64,000 nt of DNA, from the NCBI RefSeq assembly GCF_002846365.1, contig NZ_PJMW01000001.1:1426001-1490000 (forward strand), given 5' to 3'. The DNA is from Nocardia fluminea. GTDB lineage: Bacteria; Actinomycetota; Actinomycetes; Mycobacteriales; Mycobacteriaceae. Positions 18,831-28,704 of this stretch are shown here, piece after piece (position 1 is the first letter of the stretch; every line of letters begins with the position of its first letter). Made by a program: the position numbers and the translations under genes. Below the pieces are notes generated by a model. It saw only the letters and a list, made by a program, of their open reading frames with translations, made no database searches and was not told the DNA's origin.

Positions 18831-20441
18831 TCAGTGACCGAACGGCTCGCTGTTGTTCGCGATCGCCTGCTGCTCGGCGAGAACGGCGAGCATCCGGTGC
18901 TCCTCGTTCTCCTCGATCTCGGCCCAGGTCTCGCCCTCGGCCTTGGGATCGGCCTTGAGGAAGCTACCGGTGCCGGGCTTGCCCGCCGAACCCAGCTTGT
19001 TCATCTTCTTGGGCACCGGCGCGCCCTGGTACTCCAGCGGGATGGCGTGGCCGTGCGCGTCGACCCCACCCAGCGGCTGGTGCACCTCGATGTACTCACC
19101 GTGCGGCAGACGCTTGATCACACCGGTCTCGATGCCGTGCTCGAGCACCGCCCGGTCACTGCGCTGCAGACCGATGCAGAACCGGTAGGTCACGAAGTAC
19201 GCGATCGGCGGCAGCAACAGCACGCCGATACGACCGATCCAGGTGGTGGCGTTCAGCGAGATGTCGAACTTCAGCGCGATGATGTCGTTGACACACGAGA
19301 GCGTGAGCACCACGTAGAACGCGATGGCCATCGCGCCGATCGCGGTACGCACCGGCACGTCGCGCGGACGCTGGAGCAGGTTGTGATGCGCCGTGTGGTC
19401 GTTGGTGAGGCGCTTCTCGATCCACGGGTAGGCGATCAGCAGCGTGAACACCAGACCCATGACGAGCGCGACCCAGAACACCGCCGGGATCGTGTAGTTG
19501 CCGATGTAGATCTCCCACGGCGGCATCAGACGCGCCATACCGTCGGTCCACATCATGTAGAAGTCGGGCTGTGAACCCGCCGACACCTGGGACGGGTTGT
19601 ACGGACCGAGGTTCCAGATCGGGTTGATCTGCAGGACACCGCCCATGATGCCGACGATGCCGAGGGTGAACGCGAAGAACGCGCCCTGGTCGGCGGCGAA
19701 CACCGGGATGATGCGCGCGCCGACGACGTTGTGCTCGGTGCGGGCCGGTCCGGGGAACTGGGTGTGCTTCTGGTACCAGACCAGCGCGACGTGCGCGCCG
19801 ATCAGCGCCAGGATGATGCCGGGCAGCAGCAGCACGTGCGCGATGTAGAGGCGCGGGATGATGATGTCGCCGGGGAAGTCGCCGCCGAACATCAGCCAGT
19901 GCAGCCAGGTACCGACGACCGGGACACCGATGGTGATACCCGAGAACGCGGCGCGCAGACCGGTACCGGAGAGCAGGTCGTCGGGCAGCGAGTAGCCGAA
20001 GAAGCCTTCGAACATCGCCAGGATCAGCAGCAGCGAGCCGATCACCCAGTTCGCCTCACGCGGCTTGCGGAACGCGCCGGTGAAGAAGATGCGGAACAGG
20101 TGGATGATGATCGACGCCGCGAACAGCAGGGCCGCCCAGTGGTGGATCTGCCGGACGAACAGACCGCCGCGCACCTCGAAGGAGATGTTCAGCGCCGTCT
20201 CGTAGGCCCGCGACATGCCGACGCCGCGCAGCGGCTGGTAGGCGCCGTCGTAGACCACGTGGGTCATCGACGGGTCGAAGAACAGCGTCAGGTACACACC
20301 CGACAGCAGCAGGATGATGAACGCGTAGAGCGCGATCTCACCCAGCAGGAACGACCAGTGGGTCGGGAAGACCTTGTTGATCGAGCGCTTGACGAACGCG
20401 GCGGCGCGATACCGCTCGTCCATCTCGTTTACCTGGCTCAT
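18831..20441 (-). CDS. qcrB: Cytochrome bc1 complex cytochrome b subunit
   Basis: 536 residues, the quinol-oxidising membrane subunit of the actinobacterial bc1-aa3 supercomplex. Candidate heme b ligands are His100/101 and His114 in [19 protein letters not shown], and His202 and His217 in the [20 protein letters not shown] helix. The quinol site residues [16 protein letters not shown] and the PPWEIY motif (normally PEW in other phyla) are seen. The long C-terminal extension is characteristic of actinobacteria. The start ATG overlaps the qcrA stop (ATGA); an upstream in-frame extension falls inside qcrA and is dismissed. It is the last gene of the ctaE-qcrCAB operon. QcrB is the known target of imidazopyridine inhibitors in mycobacteria. 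Confidence 0.97.
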   Translation of the reverse strand: MSQVNEMDERYRAAAFVKRSINKVFPTHWSFLLGEIALYAFIILLLSGVYLTLFFDPSMTHVVYDGAYQPLRGVGMSRAYETALNISFEVRGGLFVRQIHHWAALLFAASIIIHLFRIFFTGAFRKPREANWVIGSLLLILAMFEGFFGYSLPDDLLSGTGLRAAFSGITIGVPVVGTWLHWLMFGGDFPGDIIIPRLYIAHVLLLPGIILALIGAHVALVWYQKHTQFPGPARTEHNVVGARIIPVFAADQGAFFAFTLGIVGIMGGVLQINPIWNLGPYNPSQVSAGSQPDFYMMWTDGMARLMPPWEIYIGNYTIPAVFWVALVMGLVFTLLIAYPWIEKRLTNDHTAHHNLLQRPRDVPVRTAIGAMAIAFYVVLTLSCVNDIIALKFDISLNATTWIGRIGVLLLPPIAYFVTYRFCIGLQRSDRAVLEHGIETGVIKRLPHGEYIEVHQPLGGVDAHGHAIPLEYQGAPVPKKMNKLGSAGKPGTGSFLKADPKAEGETWAEIEENEEHRMLAVLAEQQAIANNSEPFGH

Positions 20442-21577
20442 GAACGACGCTCCCAGAAGGCCGGGCCGAGCGGCTCGATGAAGTCGCCCGCGGCGACCAG
20501 GAAGCCCTCGGAGTTGACGGTGATCGGCAGCTGAGGCAGTGCGCGGGCGGCAGGACCGAAGACCGGCTTTGCCCACTCGGTCGCGAGGAACTGCGACTGG
20601 TGGCAGGGGCACAGAATGCGGTTGGTCTGCTGCTCGAACAGCGAGGTGGGGCAGCCGAGGTGGGTGCAGATCTTCGAGTAGGCGAAGTAGTCGCCGAAGT
20701 TGAAGCTCTCCTGGCCCTTGCGCTTGATCGCCTTCTCGGCGTCTTCGGTGCGCAACCGGATCATCATGACGGCGTTGCGGATGCCGCGCAGCGACTCGAG
20801 CGTGGCGTGCTCATCGCCGCGCCACTTCTCTTTCCACGGGAACACGGTTTCCATCGAGCCGGCGTCGAGGTCTTCCGGACGCACCAGCACGATGTCGCCG
20901 GGGCGACCGGTGTCGCGACGGATATAGACGGTCTCACCGGGGTAGTCCGGGGTCCAGCCCGAGACCCACAGCGGCGACTTGTCGCCCTTGGCCCACGGGT
21001 TCTTCACCATGCCGCCGATGAACACCAGCAGTGCGCCGATACCGAGCACGCCGACACCGGCGCCGGCGGTACCGAGCATCATCTTGCGACGACCGAGGGT
21101 GGAGGTGTCGAGCGCGTCCTGCAGCTCGGCCGCCAGGGTGCGGCGTTCGATCTCGTCGGAAGGACCGTCGTGGCGCTGCTGGATCGAGATCTCGGCGGGG
21201 ATGAACCGCTTGCGGATCAGCACCACGGCGATACCGATGACCAGCACCGAGATACCGAAGGTCAGGCCGACGAGCGGGGTGAACAGCGAGTAGGCGCTGT
21301 GGCCCTCGTCGCCGTAGCCCTTCCACTCCCACGGCCAGAACAGGAAGACACCGATGAGCGCGGCAGCGGCCAGGCCGGAGACGGCGAACCAGAACGTGAC
21401 CGCACGTTCGGCGCGCTTCTCGGCCTTGGTGCCCGGCACCGGCCACCGCTCGTTGCGGTAGACAACATCGACATCGTCGCGTTTGGTGCCGAGCGCAGCG
21501 AGCTCGGCAGTCGACATCGCGTCGAGTTCGTCTTCGGTGGGTTCGCGACCCATGTCGCTGTGCTCCTGTCCACTCAT
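20438..21577 (-). CDS. qcrA: Cytochrome bc1 complex Rieske iron-sulfur subunit
   Basis: 379 residues. Three hydrophobic segments occur near 62-82, 98-121 and 168-190, the three-helix anchor seen in actinobacterial QcrA, followed by the Rieske domain. The 2Fe-2S ligands are Cys304 and His306 (CTHLGC) and Cys323 and His326 (CPCH); Cys309 and Cys325 would form the disulfide. It passes electrons from quinol to the diheme cytochrome c. The start ATG at 21577 overlaps the qcrC stop; the 19 upstream codons belong to qcrC. A twin-arginine-like GRRKMMLG precedes the third helix, in line with partial Tat export. Confidence 0.97.
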   Translation of the reverse strand: MSGQEHSDMGREPTEDELDAMSTAELAALGTKRDDVDVVYRNERWPVPGTKAEKRAERAVTFWFAVSGLAAAALIGVFLFWPWEWKGYGDEGHSAYSLFTPLVGLTFGISVLVIGIAVVLIRKRFIPAEISIQQRHDGPSDEIERRTLAAELQDALDTSTLGRRKMMLGTAGAGVGVLGIGALLVFIGGMVKNPWAKGDKSPLWVSGWTPDYPGETVYIRRDTGRPGDIVLVRPEDLDAGSMETVFPWKEKWRGDEHATLESLRGIRNAVMMIRLRTEDAEKAIKRKGQESFNFGDYFAYSKICTHLGCPTSLFEQQTNRILCPCHQSQFLATEWAKPVFGPAARALPQLPITVNSEGFLVAAGDFIEPLGPAFWERRS

Positions 21578-22449
21578 GATCGGGAACCGATCCACATCGC
21601 GGCGCCGACCACGGCGGTGATGCCGATGACCCACATCGCCAAACCTTCGGTCGCCGGACCGAATCCGCCGAGATCCCAGCCGCCGGGCGACTTCTCCTCG
21701 GCGGAGTTCTTGACGTAGGCGACGATGTCGCGCTTCTCCTCCGAGGTCAGCTGCCGGTCGGAGAACTTGGGCATGTTCTGCGGGCCGGTGACCATCGCCT
21801 GGTAGATCTGCTGCTCGCTGGCCTCCGCCAGCGGCGGCGCGAACTTGCCGCCGGAGAGCGCACCACCGCGACCGGTGAAGTTGTGGCAGGAGGCGCAGTT
21901 CATGCGGAACAGCTCCGAGCCACGGGCGATGTCGTCGCCGCGCAGCGACTCCTGGGCGATCTCACCGTTGGCGTCCCGGATCACCGAGGGGCCACCGCCG
22001 TTGGCGGCGACGTACGCGCCGATCGCGTCGGTCTGGTGCGCGTCGAACTTCTCCGGCTTGCGCAGCGCCTGGGCACCGTTGGCGGCCATGGGCATGCGAC
22101 CGGAGGAGACCTGGAAGTACACCGCGGCCTCGCCGACGCCGATCAGGCTGGGACCACGGTCGGCGACACCCTGCAGGTTCGCCCCGTGGCATGTGATGCA
22201 GGAGGTGTCATAGAGCTGCTTGCCCTCGCGAATGAGCGCCGACTGGTCCTGATTCGCGGTCGCGACCTGCGGATCAGGGGTGAGCGCGGTGGCGAGGAAG
22301 CCGGCTCCGACCAAGCCGATCATCAGCGCGAGAGCACCCGCGATACGACGACGGGCGCGGCGGTGCTTACGCGCCTGCTTTGCGGCCTGAGCGGCCTGCC
22401 CGGTGCCGGGGCCTGCGGGCTCTGTGGCCGACGGGGGAGATGAACTCAT
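21574..22449 (-). CDS. qcrC: Cytochrome bc1 complex diheme cytochrome c subunit
   Basis: 291 residues. An Arg-rich N-terminus and a hydrophobic helix (about 36-56) are followed by two cytochrome c domains with heme motifs CITCH (84-88) and CASCH (185-189), then a C-terminal membrane helix (about 270-287). The two hemes carry electrons straight from the Rieske centre to the CuA site of the aa3 oxidase, so no soluble cytochrome c is needed. It is coupled to qcrA by a 4-base overlap and follows ctaE by 57 bases. Confidence 0.97.
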   Translation of the reverse strand: MSSSPPSATEPAGPGTGQAAQAAKQARKHRRARRRIAGALALMIGLVGAGFLATALTPDPQVATANQDQSALIREGKQLYDTSCITCHGANLQGVADRGPSLIGVGEAAVYFQVSSGRMPMAANGAQALRKPEKFDAHQTDAIGAYVAANGGGPSVIRDANGEIAQESLRGDDIARGSELFRMNCASCHNFTGRGGALSGGKFAPPLAEASEQQIYQAMVTGPQNMPKFSDRQLTSEEKRDIVAYVKNSAEEKSPGGWDLGGFGPATEGLAMWVIGITAVVGAAMWIGSRS

Positions 22450-22506
22450 CTGTGTCCCTTTGGAGTAGACGGAACCGACTTGTGCAAATGCTGTGCGCGC
22501 CGCGCG

Positions 22507-23118
22507 CTAGCGGACGAAGTAGATCGTGGCGAACAGCCCGATCCAGACGATGTCGACGAAGTGCCAGTAGTACGACACCACGATCGCGGCGGTCGCCTGG
22601 GCGGGCGTGAACTTGCTCAGTTTGGTTCGGATGAGCAGGAACACGAACGCGATCAGACCGCCGATCACGTGCAGACCATGGAAGCCGGTGGTGATGTAGA
22701 AAACCGAGCCGTACGAACTTCCGGCGATCGTGGTTCCCTCCTGCACCAGGCTGTAGTACTCGTAGCCCTGGCCGGCGACGAAGAACGCGCCCATCAGCAG
22801 GGTGATCGTGTACCAGCGACGAAGGCCGAACACGTCGCCCTTCTCCGCGGCGAACACGCCCATCTGGCAGGTGAAGGACGAGGCGATCAGCACGGCCGTC
22901 ACCGGAATGGCGAGCTTCATGTTCAGCTCGGTCGGCTCCGGGGGCCAGTTGCCGTGCGCCTGCGCGCGCGCAACGAAGTACATCGCGAAAAGGCCGGCGA
23001 AGAACATCAGCTCGCTCGACAGCCAGATGATGGTTCCGACGCTGACCATGTTGGGCCGGTTCAGCGAATGCACACGCTGAGTAATGGCCGATCCTGGGGT
23101 GCCTACTGCGGTCGTCAC
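22507..23118 (-). CDS. ctaE: Cytochrome c oxidase subunit III
   Basis: 203 residues, the same length as the M. tuberculosis protein. It is a helical membrane protein with conserved blocks [54 protein letters not shown] and [15 protein letters not shown]. The GTG at 23118 is chosen because it aligns with the known N-terminus; an upstream extension of 31 codons looks like promoter DNA. It is the first gene of the ctaE-qcrC-qcrA-qcrB operon, which therefore combines oxidase and bc1 subunits of one supercomplex. A 12-bp palindrome (23152-23163) lies just upstream. Confidence 0.96.
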   Translation of the reverse strand: MTTAVGTPGSAITQRVHSLNRPNMVSVGTIIWLSSELMFFAGLFAMYFVARAQAHGNWPPEPTELNMKLAIPVTAVLIASSFTCQMGVFAAEKGDVFGLRRWYTITLLMGAFFVAGQGYEYYSLVQEGTTIAGSSYGSVFYITTGFHGLHVIGGLIAFVFLLIRTKLSKFTPAQATAAIVVSYYWHFVDIVWIGLFATIYFVR

Positions 23119-23151
23119 GGGGTAAGTATGACTCTTCGTAGTACGACACAT

Positions 23152-23163
23152 GTACCCGGGTAC
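23152..23163. promoter_or_regulatory. Palindrome upstream of the ctaE-qcrCAB operon
   Basis: GTACCCGGGTAC is a perfect 12-bp palindrome 34 bases before the ctaE GTG. It may be an operator of the respiratory operon, but nothing identifies the binding protein. Confidence 0.3.
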
Positions 23164-23297
23164 GAAAGTTTGTGGCGCAAGTCGGAAAACCCACGCACAG
23201 AGGGGGTCCACGACATCCGTCGGCGTGTTGGCGACGACCGCGCGACAACTCAGTGTGACAGCGTTGGATGTGGATAGGCTGAGACGAGGAGGCGGCG

Positions 23298-23714
23298 ATG
23301 GTCGTGGTGCGGATGTGGCGGCGGCTGTTCGGTGGGCAGGCGCGGGAGCTGGACCCCTGGCGCGACGATCTGGTGGTGGTCGCGTCGAGTTTCGACGATG
23401 TCGAGGCGTGTTCGACCGCGCTGGATCGGGCGACCGCGCTGGATCGGGAGGCCGACGCGGTGTTGCGGCACCATCTGCGGCTGCCCGCCGGGCAGCTCGA
23501 GGCCGCCTGCGAGATCGCCGGCTACGACGGGTACGAGCGCGCGCAGGACGGCGCTCCGGCCGGGGACCTGGTCCCGATCATCCTGCAGCGGGTGCAGCGG
23601 CTCGACCCGCTGACCTGCTCGCAGGAACGCTCGCGGATGGCGGGACTCGCCCAGCGCCACGACGGCGTCGCCGACGGCTGGGACGCGCTGCAACCCCCGC
23701 GCACCGCCCCGTAA
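23298..23714 (+). CDS. Conserved hypothetical protein
   Basis: 138 residues; I do not recognise the family with certainty. The start ATG has a strong Shine-Dalgarno (GAGGAGG about 6 bases before). The protein is acidic and helical, with no signal peptide or membrane helix, and contains a twofold repeat [14 protein letters not shown] caused by an 18-bp tandem duplication at 23414-23449. It is divergent from ctaE and is followed by trpD in the same direction, 91 bases later. A role linked to either is possible but not demonstrable. Confidence 0.7.
   Translation: MVVVRMWRRLFGGQARELDPWRDDLVVVASSFDDVEACSTALDRATALDREADAVLRHHLRLPAGQLEAACEIAGYDGYERAQDGAPAGDLVPIILQRVQRLDPLTCSQERSRMAGLAQRHDGVADGWDALQPPRTAP
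23414..23449 (+). repeat. 18-bp tandem duplication inside a coding region
   Basis: Units 23414-23431 and 23432-23449 differ at only the last base. The duplication is in frame and adds six residues (the repeated TALDR unit). Confidence 0.75.
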
Positions 23715-23726
23715 ACTTCGCCCGTC

Positions 23727-23746
23727 GGCGCAAAAGACCTTGCGCC
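23727..23746. repeat. Hairpin before trpD
   Basis: GGCGCAA and TTGCGCC (7 bp each) flank a 6-base loop, 60 bases before trpD and 12 after the hypothetical gene. It could be a weak terminator or a leader stem for trpD; there is no leader peptide with Trp codons visible. Confidence 0.35.
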
Positions 23747-23805
23747 ACCTTCGCGCGCCCGATCTACAGTGGCGCAACGGTGTCGTCTAAGGAGAAGCAG
23801 AGCAG

Positions 23806-24867
23806 ATGAGCGTGCGCAGCTGGGCCCAGGTTCTCGGAACCCTCGCCGACGGTGGCGACCTGGCCGCGGACGACACCACCTGGGTGATCGACGAGATCTT
23901 CACCGACAACGCCACCGCGGCCCAGATCGCGGCGTTCGGCGTGGCCATGAAGATCAAGGGGCCGACGCCGACCGAATTAGCGGGCATGGTGGCCGGGATG
24001 CTCGGGCACGCGCGGCTGGTCCGCATCGACGGCGACGCGGTCGATGTCGTCGGCACCGGCGGCGACCGTTCGGGGTCGGTGAACATCTCGACCATGTCGT
24101 CGGTGGTCGTGGCGGCGGCCGGGGTGCCCGTGGTCAAGCACGGGAACCGGGCGGCGTCGTCGAAGTCCGGTGGTGCCGATGTGCTCGAAGCGCTCGGTGT
24201 GAAGCTCGCGCTCGGACCCGAGTCGGTGGCCCGGTCGGTGCGCGAGGTGGGGATCGGGTTCTGTTTCGCGCCGCTGTTCCACTCGGGGCTGCGTTTCGCC
24301 GGACCCGCGCGCAAGGAGATCGGCATTCCGACCGTGTTCAACGTGCTGGGACCGCTGACCAATCCGGCGCAGCCGCGCGCCGGGCTGATCGGGTGCGCGT
24401 TCGCCGATCTCGCGCCCGTGATCGCGGGGGTGTTCGCGGCGCGCGGGGCGAGTGCGCTGGTGGTGCGTGGACGCGACGGGCTCGACGAGATCACCACCTC
24501 CGACCTCACCGATGTGTGGGTGGTCAGCGGCGGGCGGATTCGTCGGACGGTGATCGATCCGGCCCGGCTCGGCATCGCCCGGGTGGATCTGGACGAGCTG
24601 CGTGGCGGCGACGCTGAGGTCAACGCGAAGGTCGCGCGCGACGTGTTCGCGGGGACAGCGGGGCCCGTGCGGGACGCGGTGCTGTTGAACTCGGCCGCGG
24701 CGATCGTGGCCTACGACCTGTCCCGCGGCGCCGGCGATGTCGACTCCGATCTCGACGCGGCGCTGGCCGGTGGGCTCGAACGCGCCGCCGCCGCGGTGGA
24801 CAGCGGGGCGGCGGCCGACCTGCTGGGGAACTGGGCCGGACTCACCCAGGTCCTCGACGAGCGCTGA
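23806..24867 (+). CDS. trpD: Anthranilate phosphoribosyltransferase
   Basis: 353 residues. It transfers the phosphoribosyl group of PRPP to anthranilate in tryptophan synthesis. Signature motifs: the PRPP-binding [18 protein letters not shown], the [14 protein letters not shown] anthranilate site, and [11 protein letters not shown] then GPLTNP. The start has AAGGAG 12 bases before it. A perfect 19-bp duplication (24849-24886) repeats the last six codons plus stop just after the gene, so the true 3' end has been copied in tandem. The gene stands apart from other trp genes but is convergent with a TrpF homologue, with only the small RAM-domain gene between them. Confidence 0.95.
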   Translation: MSVRSWAQVLGTLADGGDLAADDTTWVIDEIFTDNATAAQIAAFGVAMKIKGPTPTELAGMVAGMLGHARLVRIDGDAVDVVGTGGDRSGSVNISTMSSVVVAAAGVPVVKHGNRAASSKSGGADVLEALGVKLALGPESVARSVREVGIGFCFAPLFHSGLRFAGPARKEIGIPTVFNVLGPLTNPAQPRAGLIGCAFADLAPVIAGVFAARGASALVVRGRDGLDEITTSDLTDVWVVSGGRIRRTVIDPARLGIARVDLDELRGGDAEVNAKVARDVFAGTAGPVRDAVLLNSAAAIVAYDLSRGAGDVDSDLDAALAGGLERAAAAVDSGAAADLLGNWAGLTQVLDER

Positions 24868-24886
24868 GGTCCTCGACGAGCGCTGA
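24849..24886. repeat. 19-bp perfect tandem duplication over the trpD stop codon
   Basis: Units 24849-24867 and 24868-24886 are identical and each ends in the same TGA. It looks like a recent slippage event. It does not alter the protein, since the first copy holds the functional stop. Confidence 0.85.
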
Positions 24887-24895
24887 GCCGAAGGC

Positions 24896-25171
24896 TCACT
24901 CCCCCAACGAGAATCCGGCTTCCACGTCGGCGCTGGAATAGGACTTGAAGGCGATGTGGGTGGTGGTGCGGACCACGCCGTCCACCTTGTCGATGCCCGC
25001 GGTGACCACCTCGGCGATGCGCGCATGGTCGCGGACGCGCACGATCGCGATCAGGTCCACGTCACCGGCGCAGGAGTACACCTCGGCGACTCCTTCGGTA
25101 TCGGCGAGGGCCTGCGCGGTCTCGGGGATGCGAGAGTTCTGCGCCTGGATCATCACGATCGCGGTAATCAT
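24896..25171 (-). CDS. Stand-alone Lrp/AsnC ligand-binding (RAM) domain protein
   Basis: 91 residues consisting only of the effector-binding domain of Lrp/AsnC regulators: AIVMIQAQNSRIPETAQALA, GVAEVYSCAGDVDLIAIVRV and VVRTTTHIAFKSY. There is no helix-turn-helix. Such proteins form amino-acid-binding dimer rings in other bacteria. It ends 29 bases from trpD (convergent) and begins 4 bases after the TrpF homologue's stop on the same strand, so it is co-transcribed with it. A role as an amino-acid sensor for aromatic metabolism is an inference from position only. Confidence 0.88.
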   Translation of the reverse strand: MITAIVMIQAQNSRIPETAQALADTEGVAEVYSCAGDVDLIAIVRVRDHARIAEVVTAGIDKVDGVVRTTTHIAFKSYSSADVEAGFSLGE

Positions 25172-25175
25172 GGGA

Positions 25176-25727
25176 TCACTCTAGAACTTCGGGCCGCTCA
25201 GTGGCCGCTTTGAACCGGCGCATCAGGTCATAGCTCTTCACTCCTGGCGCCGTTTCCACCGAACTGGACACGTCGACGCCGTAGGGCCGGTGCCGGTCGA
25301 TGACCTCGGCGACGTTGTCCGGGTCGAGGCCGCCCGCCAGCACCACCCGGCCCGGTTGCGCGCGGACCCAGTCGGGGAATTCCTCGAAGACGCCGGAGCC
25401 CGCACTGGCGTCGTAGAAGAAGTATTCGCTGGTCTGCCCTGGTTCCGGCGGTTTCGCGGAGCAGAAGGCGAGGTTCGGCAAGTCGGTCCACTGATAGAGC
25501 TGGACGACGTCGAACGCGTCCGCCACCTCGGCGACCTCGCTCGCCTCGAGGGCGACGGCGAAGGTGGTGATGCGGCCGCGCGCGTAGCCGGCGAGCGCGC
25601 GTGCCTGTTCGGGGGTGCGGTACCGCTTGCTCTTCGGCGTCGTCATGACGCCGATCGCGGAGTACCCGAGCTCGATCGCCCAGTCGATCTGTTCCTCGGT
25701 GGTCAGACCGCACACCTTCACGAACAT
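25176..25727 (-). CDS. trpF: Phosphoribosylanthranilate isomerase homologue
   Basis: 183 residues, slightly shorter than the usual 200 of TrpF. The catalytic Cys is present at position 6 (VKVCGLT) and the general-acid Asp at 106 in YFFYDASAGSG, matching the LLD-GGTG region of the family. The end GGLDPDNVAEVI and YGVDVSSSVETAPGVKS is the classical phosphate-binding C-terminus. Most actinobacteria make this step with the bifunctional PriA and have no TrpF, so a dedicated copy is unexpected here. The start ATG at 25727 has GGAG 9 bases upstream; upstream in-frame sequence is not conserved. Either true TrpF or a diverged paralogue with another isomerase activity. Confidence 0.78.
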   Translation of the reverse strand: MFVKVCGLTTEEQIDWAIELGYSAIGVMTTPKSKRYRTPEQARALAGYARGRITTFAVALEASEVAEVADAFDVVQLYQWTDLPNLAFCSAKPPEPGQTSEYFFYDASAGSGVFEEFPDWVRAQPGRVVLAGGLDPDNVAEVIDRHRPYGVDVSSSVETAPGVKSYDLMRRFKAATERPEVLE

Positions 25728-25896
25728 CCGCCACCACTCCTTGTCATCGGGCCCCGCCACGCTGCGCGGAGTCGATGTCCATGATCCAGGACCGTGCCGT
25801 CGATGCCCGGCCGGACCCGCTGCCGTCCCCTCGGCGGCCTCCCCGTAGGGCCAGGTATCGACACCTGACCACCCGCGCTCCGCCTCGTCTCCACCG

Positions 25897-27717
25897 TCAC
25901 CGCTCGGCCAGGTATTGCTCCTCCGCGCTCCTGGTGGTCGCGGCCGTGCGCGCGAGTTGTGCCCAGCCGACCCAGCGCGCCGCACCGTGCAGCGGTTCGT
26001 GGTACCCGTCGCTGGTCCGCACGATCCGCGCGCCGGGTTTGGCGAGCCAGCGAGCGATGACACCGACTTCCTCCGGTGGGGCTCCGCGCAGGGGTGGGGT
26101 ACGGTGGTCGAGGTCGACGATCATGCGAGCGGACTCGTCCGCCGCAGACTGGGTCCCGCTGTTCGGCGACGCGCTGCCCAGGTCGGGGATCACTGTTTCG
26201 GCGGCGGCGATCTGATCGACCACGGCCATCGGTGGAGTGCCGCGGGCAGCGGTGCCCGCGGCGGCGAGCCGGCCGTAGCGGATGACGGAGAATTCCCAGC
26301 CACCCGCACCGTCGGGCAGGGCGATGATCAGTTCCGCGAGGCGAGCGAGGGCGGCGAGGCGCTGAGTGCGGTGCAGTTTCGTGACAACGGTGGCGGTGCG
26401 GTCGCGCAAACGAGCCGCTGCCTCGAAATGTTCTGTGGCGGAATAGTTTTCGATGCGGTCGATCATCGCGCGGAGCAGTGTGTCGGCGCGGCCGGTGAAC
26501 AGGTCGCGGACCGCGCCGACGGCCGGGGCGTAGCTCGTCGCGTCGTGGTCACCGTCGTGGCGCGCGGCGGGGCAGCCACCCACGACCGCGGGCGGGCAGG
26601 TGTGTTTCGCCGTGCGGGTGAGGCGCGTCGCGCAGGTTCGCAGACCGGCGAACTCGGCGATCGTCGACGCCACGTCGACCGCGTCGGCCCGGGAATTGAA
26701 CGGCCCCACTGCTGTTCGGGTCGGAGTGCGCACTGCGGTCAAGCGAGGGAAGGCCTCATCGCTGAGACTGAGCCACCACCCGCGTTTGGGAAACTTCGAA
26801 CGGCGGTTGTACGGCGGCGCGTGCGCGGCGAGCAACCGCAGCTCGCGCACCCCGGCTTCGAGGCCGTGTGCGCAGACCACGTGGTCGACCCGAATCGCCA
26901 GTGCCACCATCTCTTTCATCCGGCCACGGGTCTCCGAGCCGGTGAAGTAATTGCGCACGCGTCGGCGCAGATTCACCGCAGTCCCTATATAGAGGACTTC
27001 GTCCGACGGTCCGCGAAAGAGATAGACGCCCGGCGCGGCAGGCAGATCGGTCGCGAAAGCGCGCTTGGCGCGCTGGGTTCCGGTGACACCGGGCAGATAG
27101 TCGAGCAGCTCGGTCAGGCTGTGCACGCCCTGATTGCCGACCCGCCCGATCAACGCGTGCAGTACGTCGACCGTCGCGCGGGCGTCGTCGAGCGCGCGGT
27201 GCGTCGGCGTCGTCGACGCACCGAGCAACTGCGCCAGCACGCCGAGCCGGGCCGAGGGGGCCTCGTCCCGGGTGAGCACCCGCCGCGCCAGCTTCACCGT
27301 GCACAGCACCTGCGGATTGGGCCATTCGATGTCCTGACGGGCCGCGGCCGCTTTGAGAAACGCGGTGTCGAAGCGCGCGTTGTGCGCCACCAGTACCGCC
27401 CCGGCGGCGAACTCGAAGAATCCCGGCAGCACCCCCTCGATCCGGGGCGCCTCGTACACCATCGCTGTGGTGATCCCGGTGATCTGCACGATGGCGGGCG
27501 GAATCGCGTACCCCGGATTCACCAGTGTCGCGAACTCCCCCAGCACCTCGCCGCCGCGCACCTTCACGGCCCCGATCTCGGTGATCGCGTCCCGATCAGC
27601 GCTGGTCCCGGTCGTTTCGAGGTCGACGACGACGAAAGTGGTGGCATACAGCGGGGTATCGAGCTCATCGAAGGCCAACTGCCGTGCGGCAGCCGGAAGC
27701 GGAACGGGATCGGGCAC
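25897..27717 (-). CDS. DEDDh 3'-5' exonuclease fused to a UvrC-like GIY-YIG domain
   Basis: 606 residues, Rv2191-like. The N-terminal third is a DnaQ-type exonuclease: VVVDLETTG (DxE), [14 protein letters not shown] and [14 protein letters not shown] give the complete DEDDh set. It is followed by a GIY-YIG domain ([20 protein letters not shown] then [11 protein letters not shown]), as in UvrC and Cho. The last 250 residues are less conserved. The design suggests a nuclease that nicks and trims during DNA repair. The GTG at 27717 is preferred because it lies 7 bases after a TACGCT box (27725-27730, minus strand), a leaderless arrangement; an open frame continues to 27825 but overlaps the upstream TPR gene. 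Confidence 0.85.
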   Translation of the reverse strand: MPDPVPLPAAARQLAFDELDTPLYATTFVVVDLETTGTSADRDAITEIGAVKVRGGEVLGEFATLVNPGYAIPPAIVQITGITTAMVYEAPRIEGVLPGFFEFAAGAVLVAHNARFDTAFLKAAAARQDIEWPNPQVLCTVKLARRVLTRDEAPSARLGVLAQLLGASTTPTHRALDDARATVDVLHALIGRVGNQGVHSLTELLDYLPGVTGTQRAKRAFATDLPAAPGVYLFRGPSDEVLYIGTAVNLRRRVRNYFTGSETRGRMKEMVALAIRVDHVVCAHGLEAGVRELRLLAAHAPPYNRRSKFPKRGWWLSLSDEAFPRLTAVRTPTRTAVGPFNSRADAVDVASTIAEFAGLRTCATRLTRTAKHTCPPAVVGGCPAARHDGDHDATSYAPAVGAVRDLFTGRADTLLRAMIDRIENYSATEHFEAAARLRDRTATVVTKLHRTQRLAALARLAELIIALPDGAGGWEFSVIRYGRLAAAGTAARGTPPMAVVDQIAAAETVIPDLGSASPNSGTQSAADESARMIVDLDHRTPPLRGAPPEEVGVIARWLAKPGARIVRTSDGYHEPLHGAARWVGWAQLARTAATTRSAEEQYLAER

Positions 27718-27891
27718 GGCGAGCAGCGTAGGACGGGGGTCCGACAAGCTCGCCGCGTCGAACCAGCCGGCGGCGACCGGTCCTACGGCATTCAGGCGCG
27801 GCGACCCCGATCGCACCCGCGGCACCCAGACGGTGACCCCACCGCAGGTTGCGTCACGCGGACTCCGCCCGGTCTCGGTGTGCCGATCCGC

Positions 27892-28697
27892 TCAACCGCC
27901 CTGCGGCGGATACAGCGGCGCGGTCGTGCGGTGCGGACGCGGTGTCGGCCAGGGTTTTCCGGTCGGCCGGCGGTCCGACGGGAACTTCGGCAGACTCGGC
28001 AGCTGCTGAAGATAGCTGGGCGGTCCGGTCCGTACGCCGGATCGAGTTCCGCGGCCCGCCGCAGCCACCGTTCGGCCTCCGCCCACCGGCGCCGCTGGAC
28101 GGCATGGTTGCCCAGCAGGTAGATGGCCTCGACATTTTCCGGATCCAGCCGCAGCGCTTGCTCGATCGCCGCCCGTCCGGCTGCCGCGCGCTTGCCGATC
28201 GTGCGGGCGTCCTGCCACAGCACGCGGCCGCGGACCACGTGGAATACCGCGTTCTCCGGCGCGATCTCGATGGCGGTATCGATGGCCGCGAGCGCGGCGT
28301 CCCGGTCGCGGTGCTGCAGGGTCGTCGCGAGGATGCGGTAGCTGTCGGCCGACCAGGGGCCGAGCTCGACGCATCGACGCGCGGCGCGCACCGCCTCGTC
28401 CGCGTGGGCGGTGGCGGCGGTCGGGTCGGCGTCGACATGCTCGCCCACGAGCCCGTATTCGCTCAGCGCGAGGATTCGCCACGCGAACACATTGCCGGGG
28501 TGCGATCGCAGTGCGGCCCGGGCGGAGTTCGTCGCCGCGGCGTTCACACCCGATCTCAGCCAGGAGTACGCCAACTGCGCGTGGGCGTCGCTGTTGTCGG
28601 GTTCGGCCGCCAGCACCGGCGCCAGCTCCGCTCGTGCCGCCTCGAACCTGCCCAGGTCGATCAAGGCGGCGGCGCGGTCGAGTTGTTGTTCGCTCAT
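27892..28697 (-). CDS. Tetratricopeptide-repeat protein with probable frameshift near its end
   Basis: The ATG at 28697 starts a TPR protein: FEAARAELAPVLAAEPDNSD, AALAAIDTAIEIAPENAVFH, and EAERWLRRAAELDPAYGPD at the end of the last repeat. After AYGPD (about 28018-28030) the same frame runs on into Cys/Arg-rich sequence to 27792, overlapping the next gene. The neighbouring frame instead reads SYLQQLPSLPKFPSDRRP and ends PLYPPQGG at 27892, with stronger third-position GC. A single-base change in the run near 28020 would join them. Either a recent frameshift, a sequencing error or a slippage site. The gene follows the AAA ATPase gene by 7 bases and so is its operon partner. Confidence 0.65.
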
Positions 28698-28704
28698 CGA
28701 CGTC

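Noticed and set aside
27792..27891. Extended C-terminus of the TPR protein in its original frame
   Set aside because: It overlaps the start region of the exonuclease gene and has less coding-like codon use than the alternative frame.
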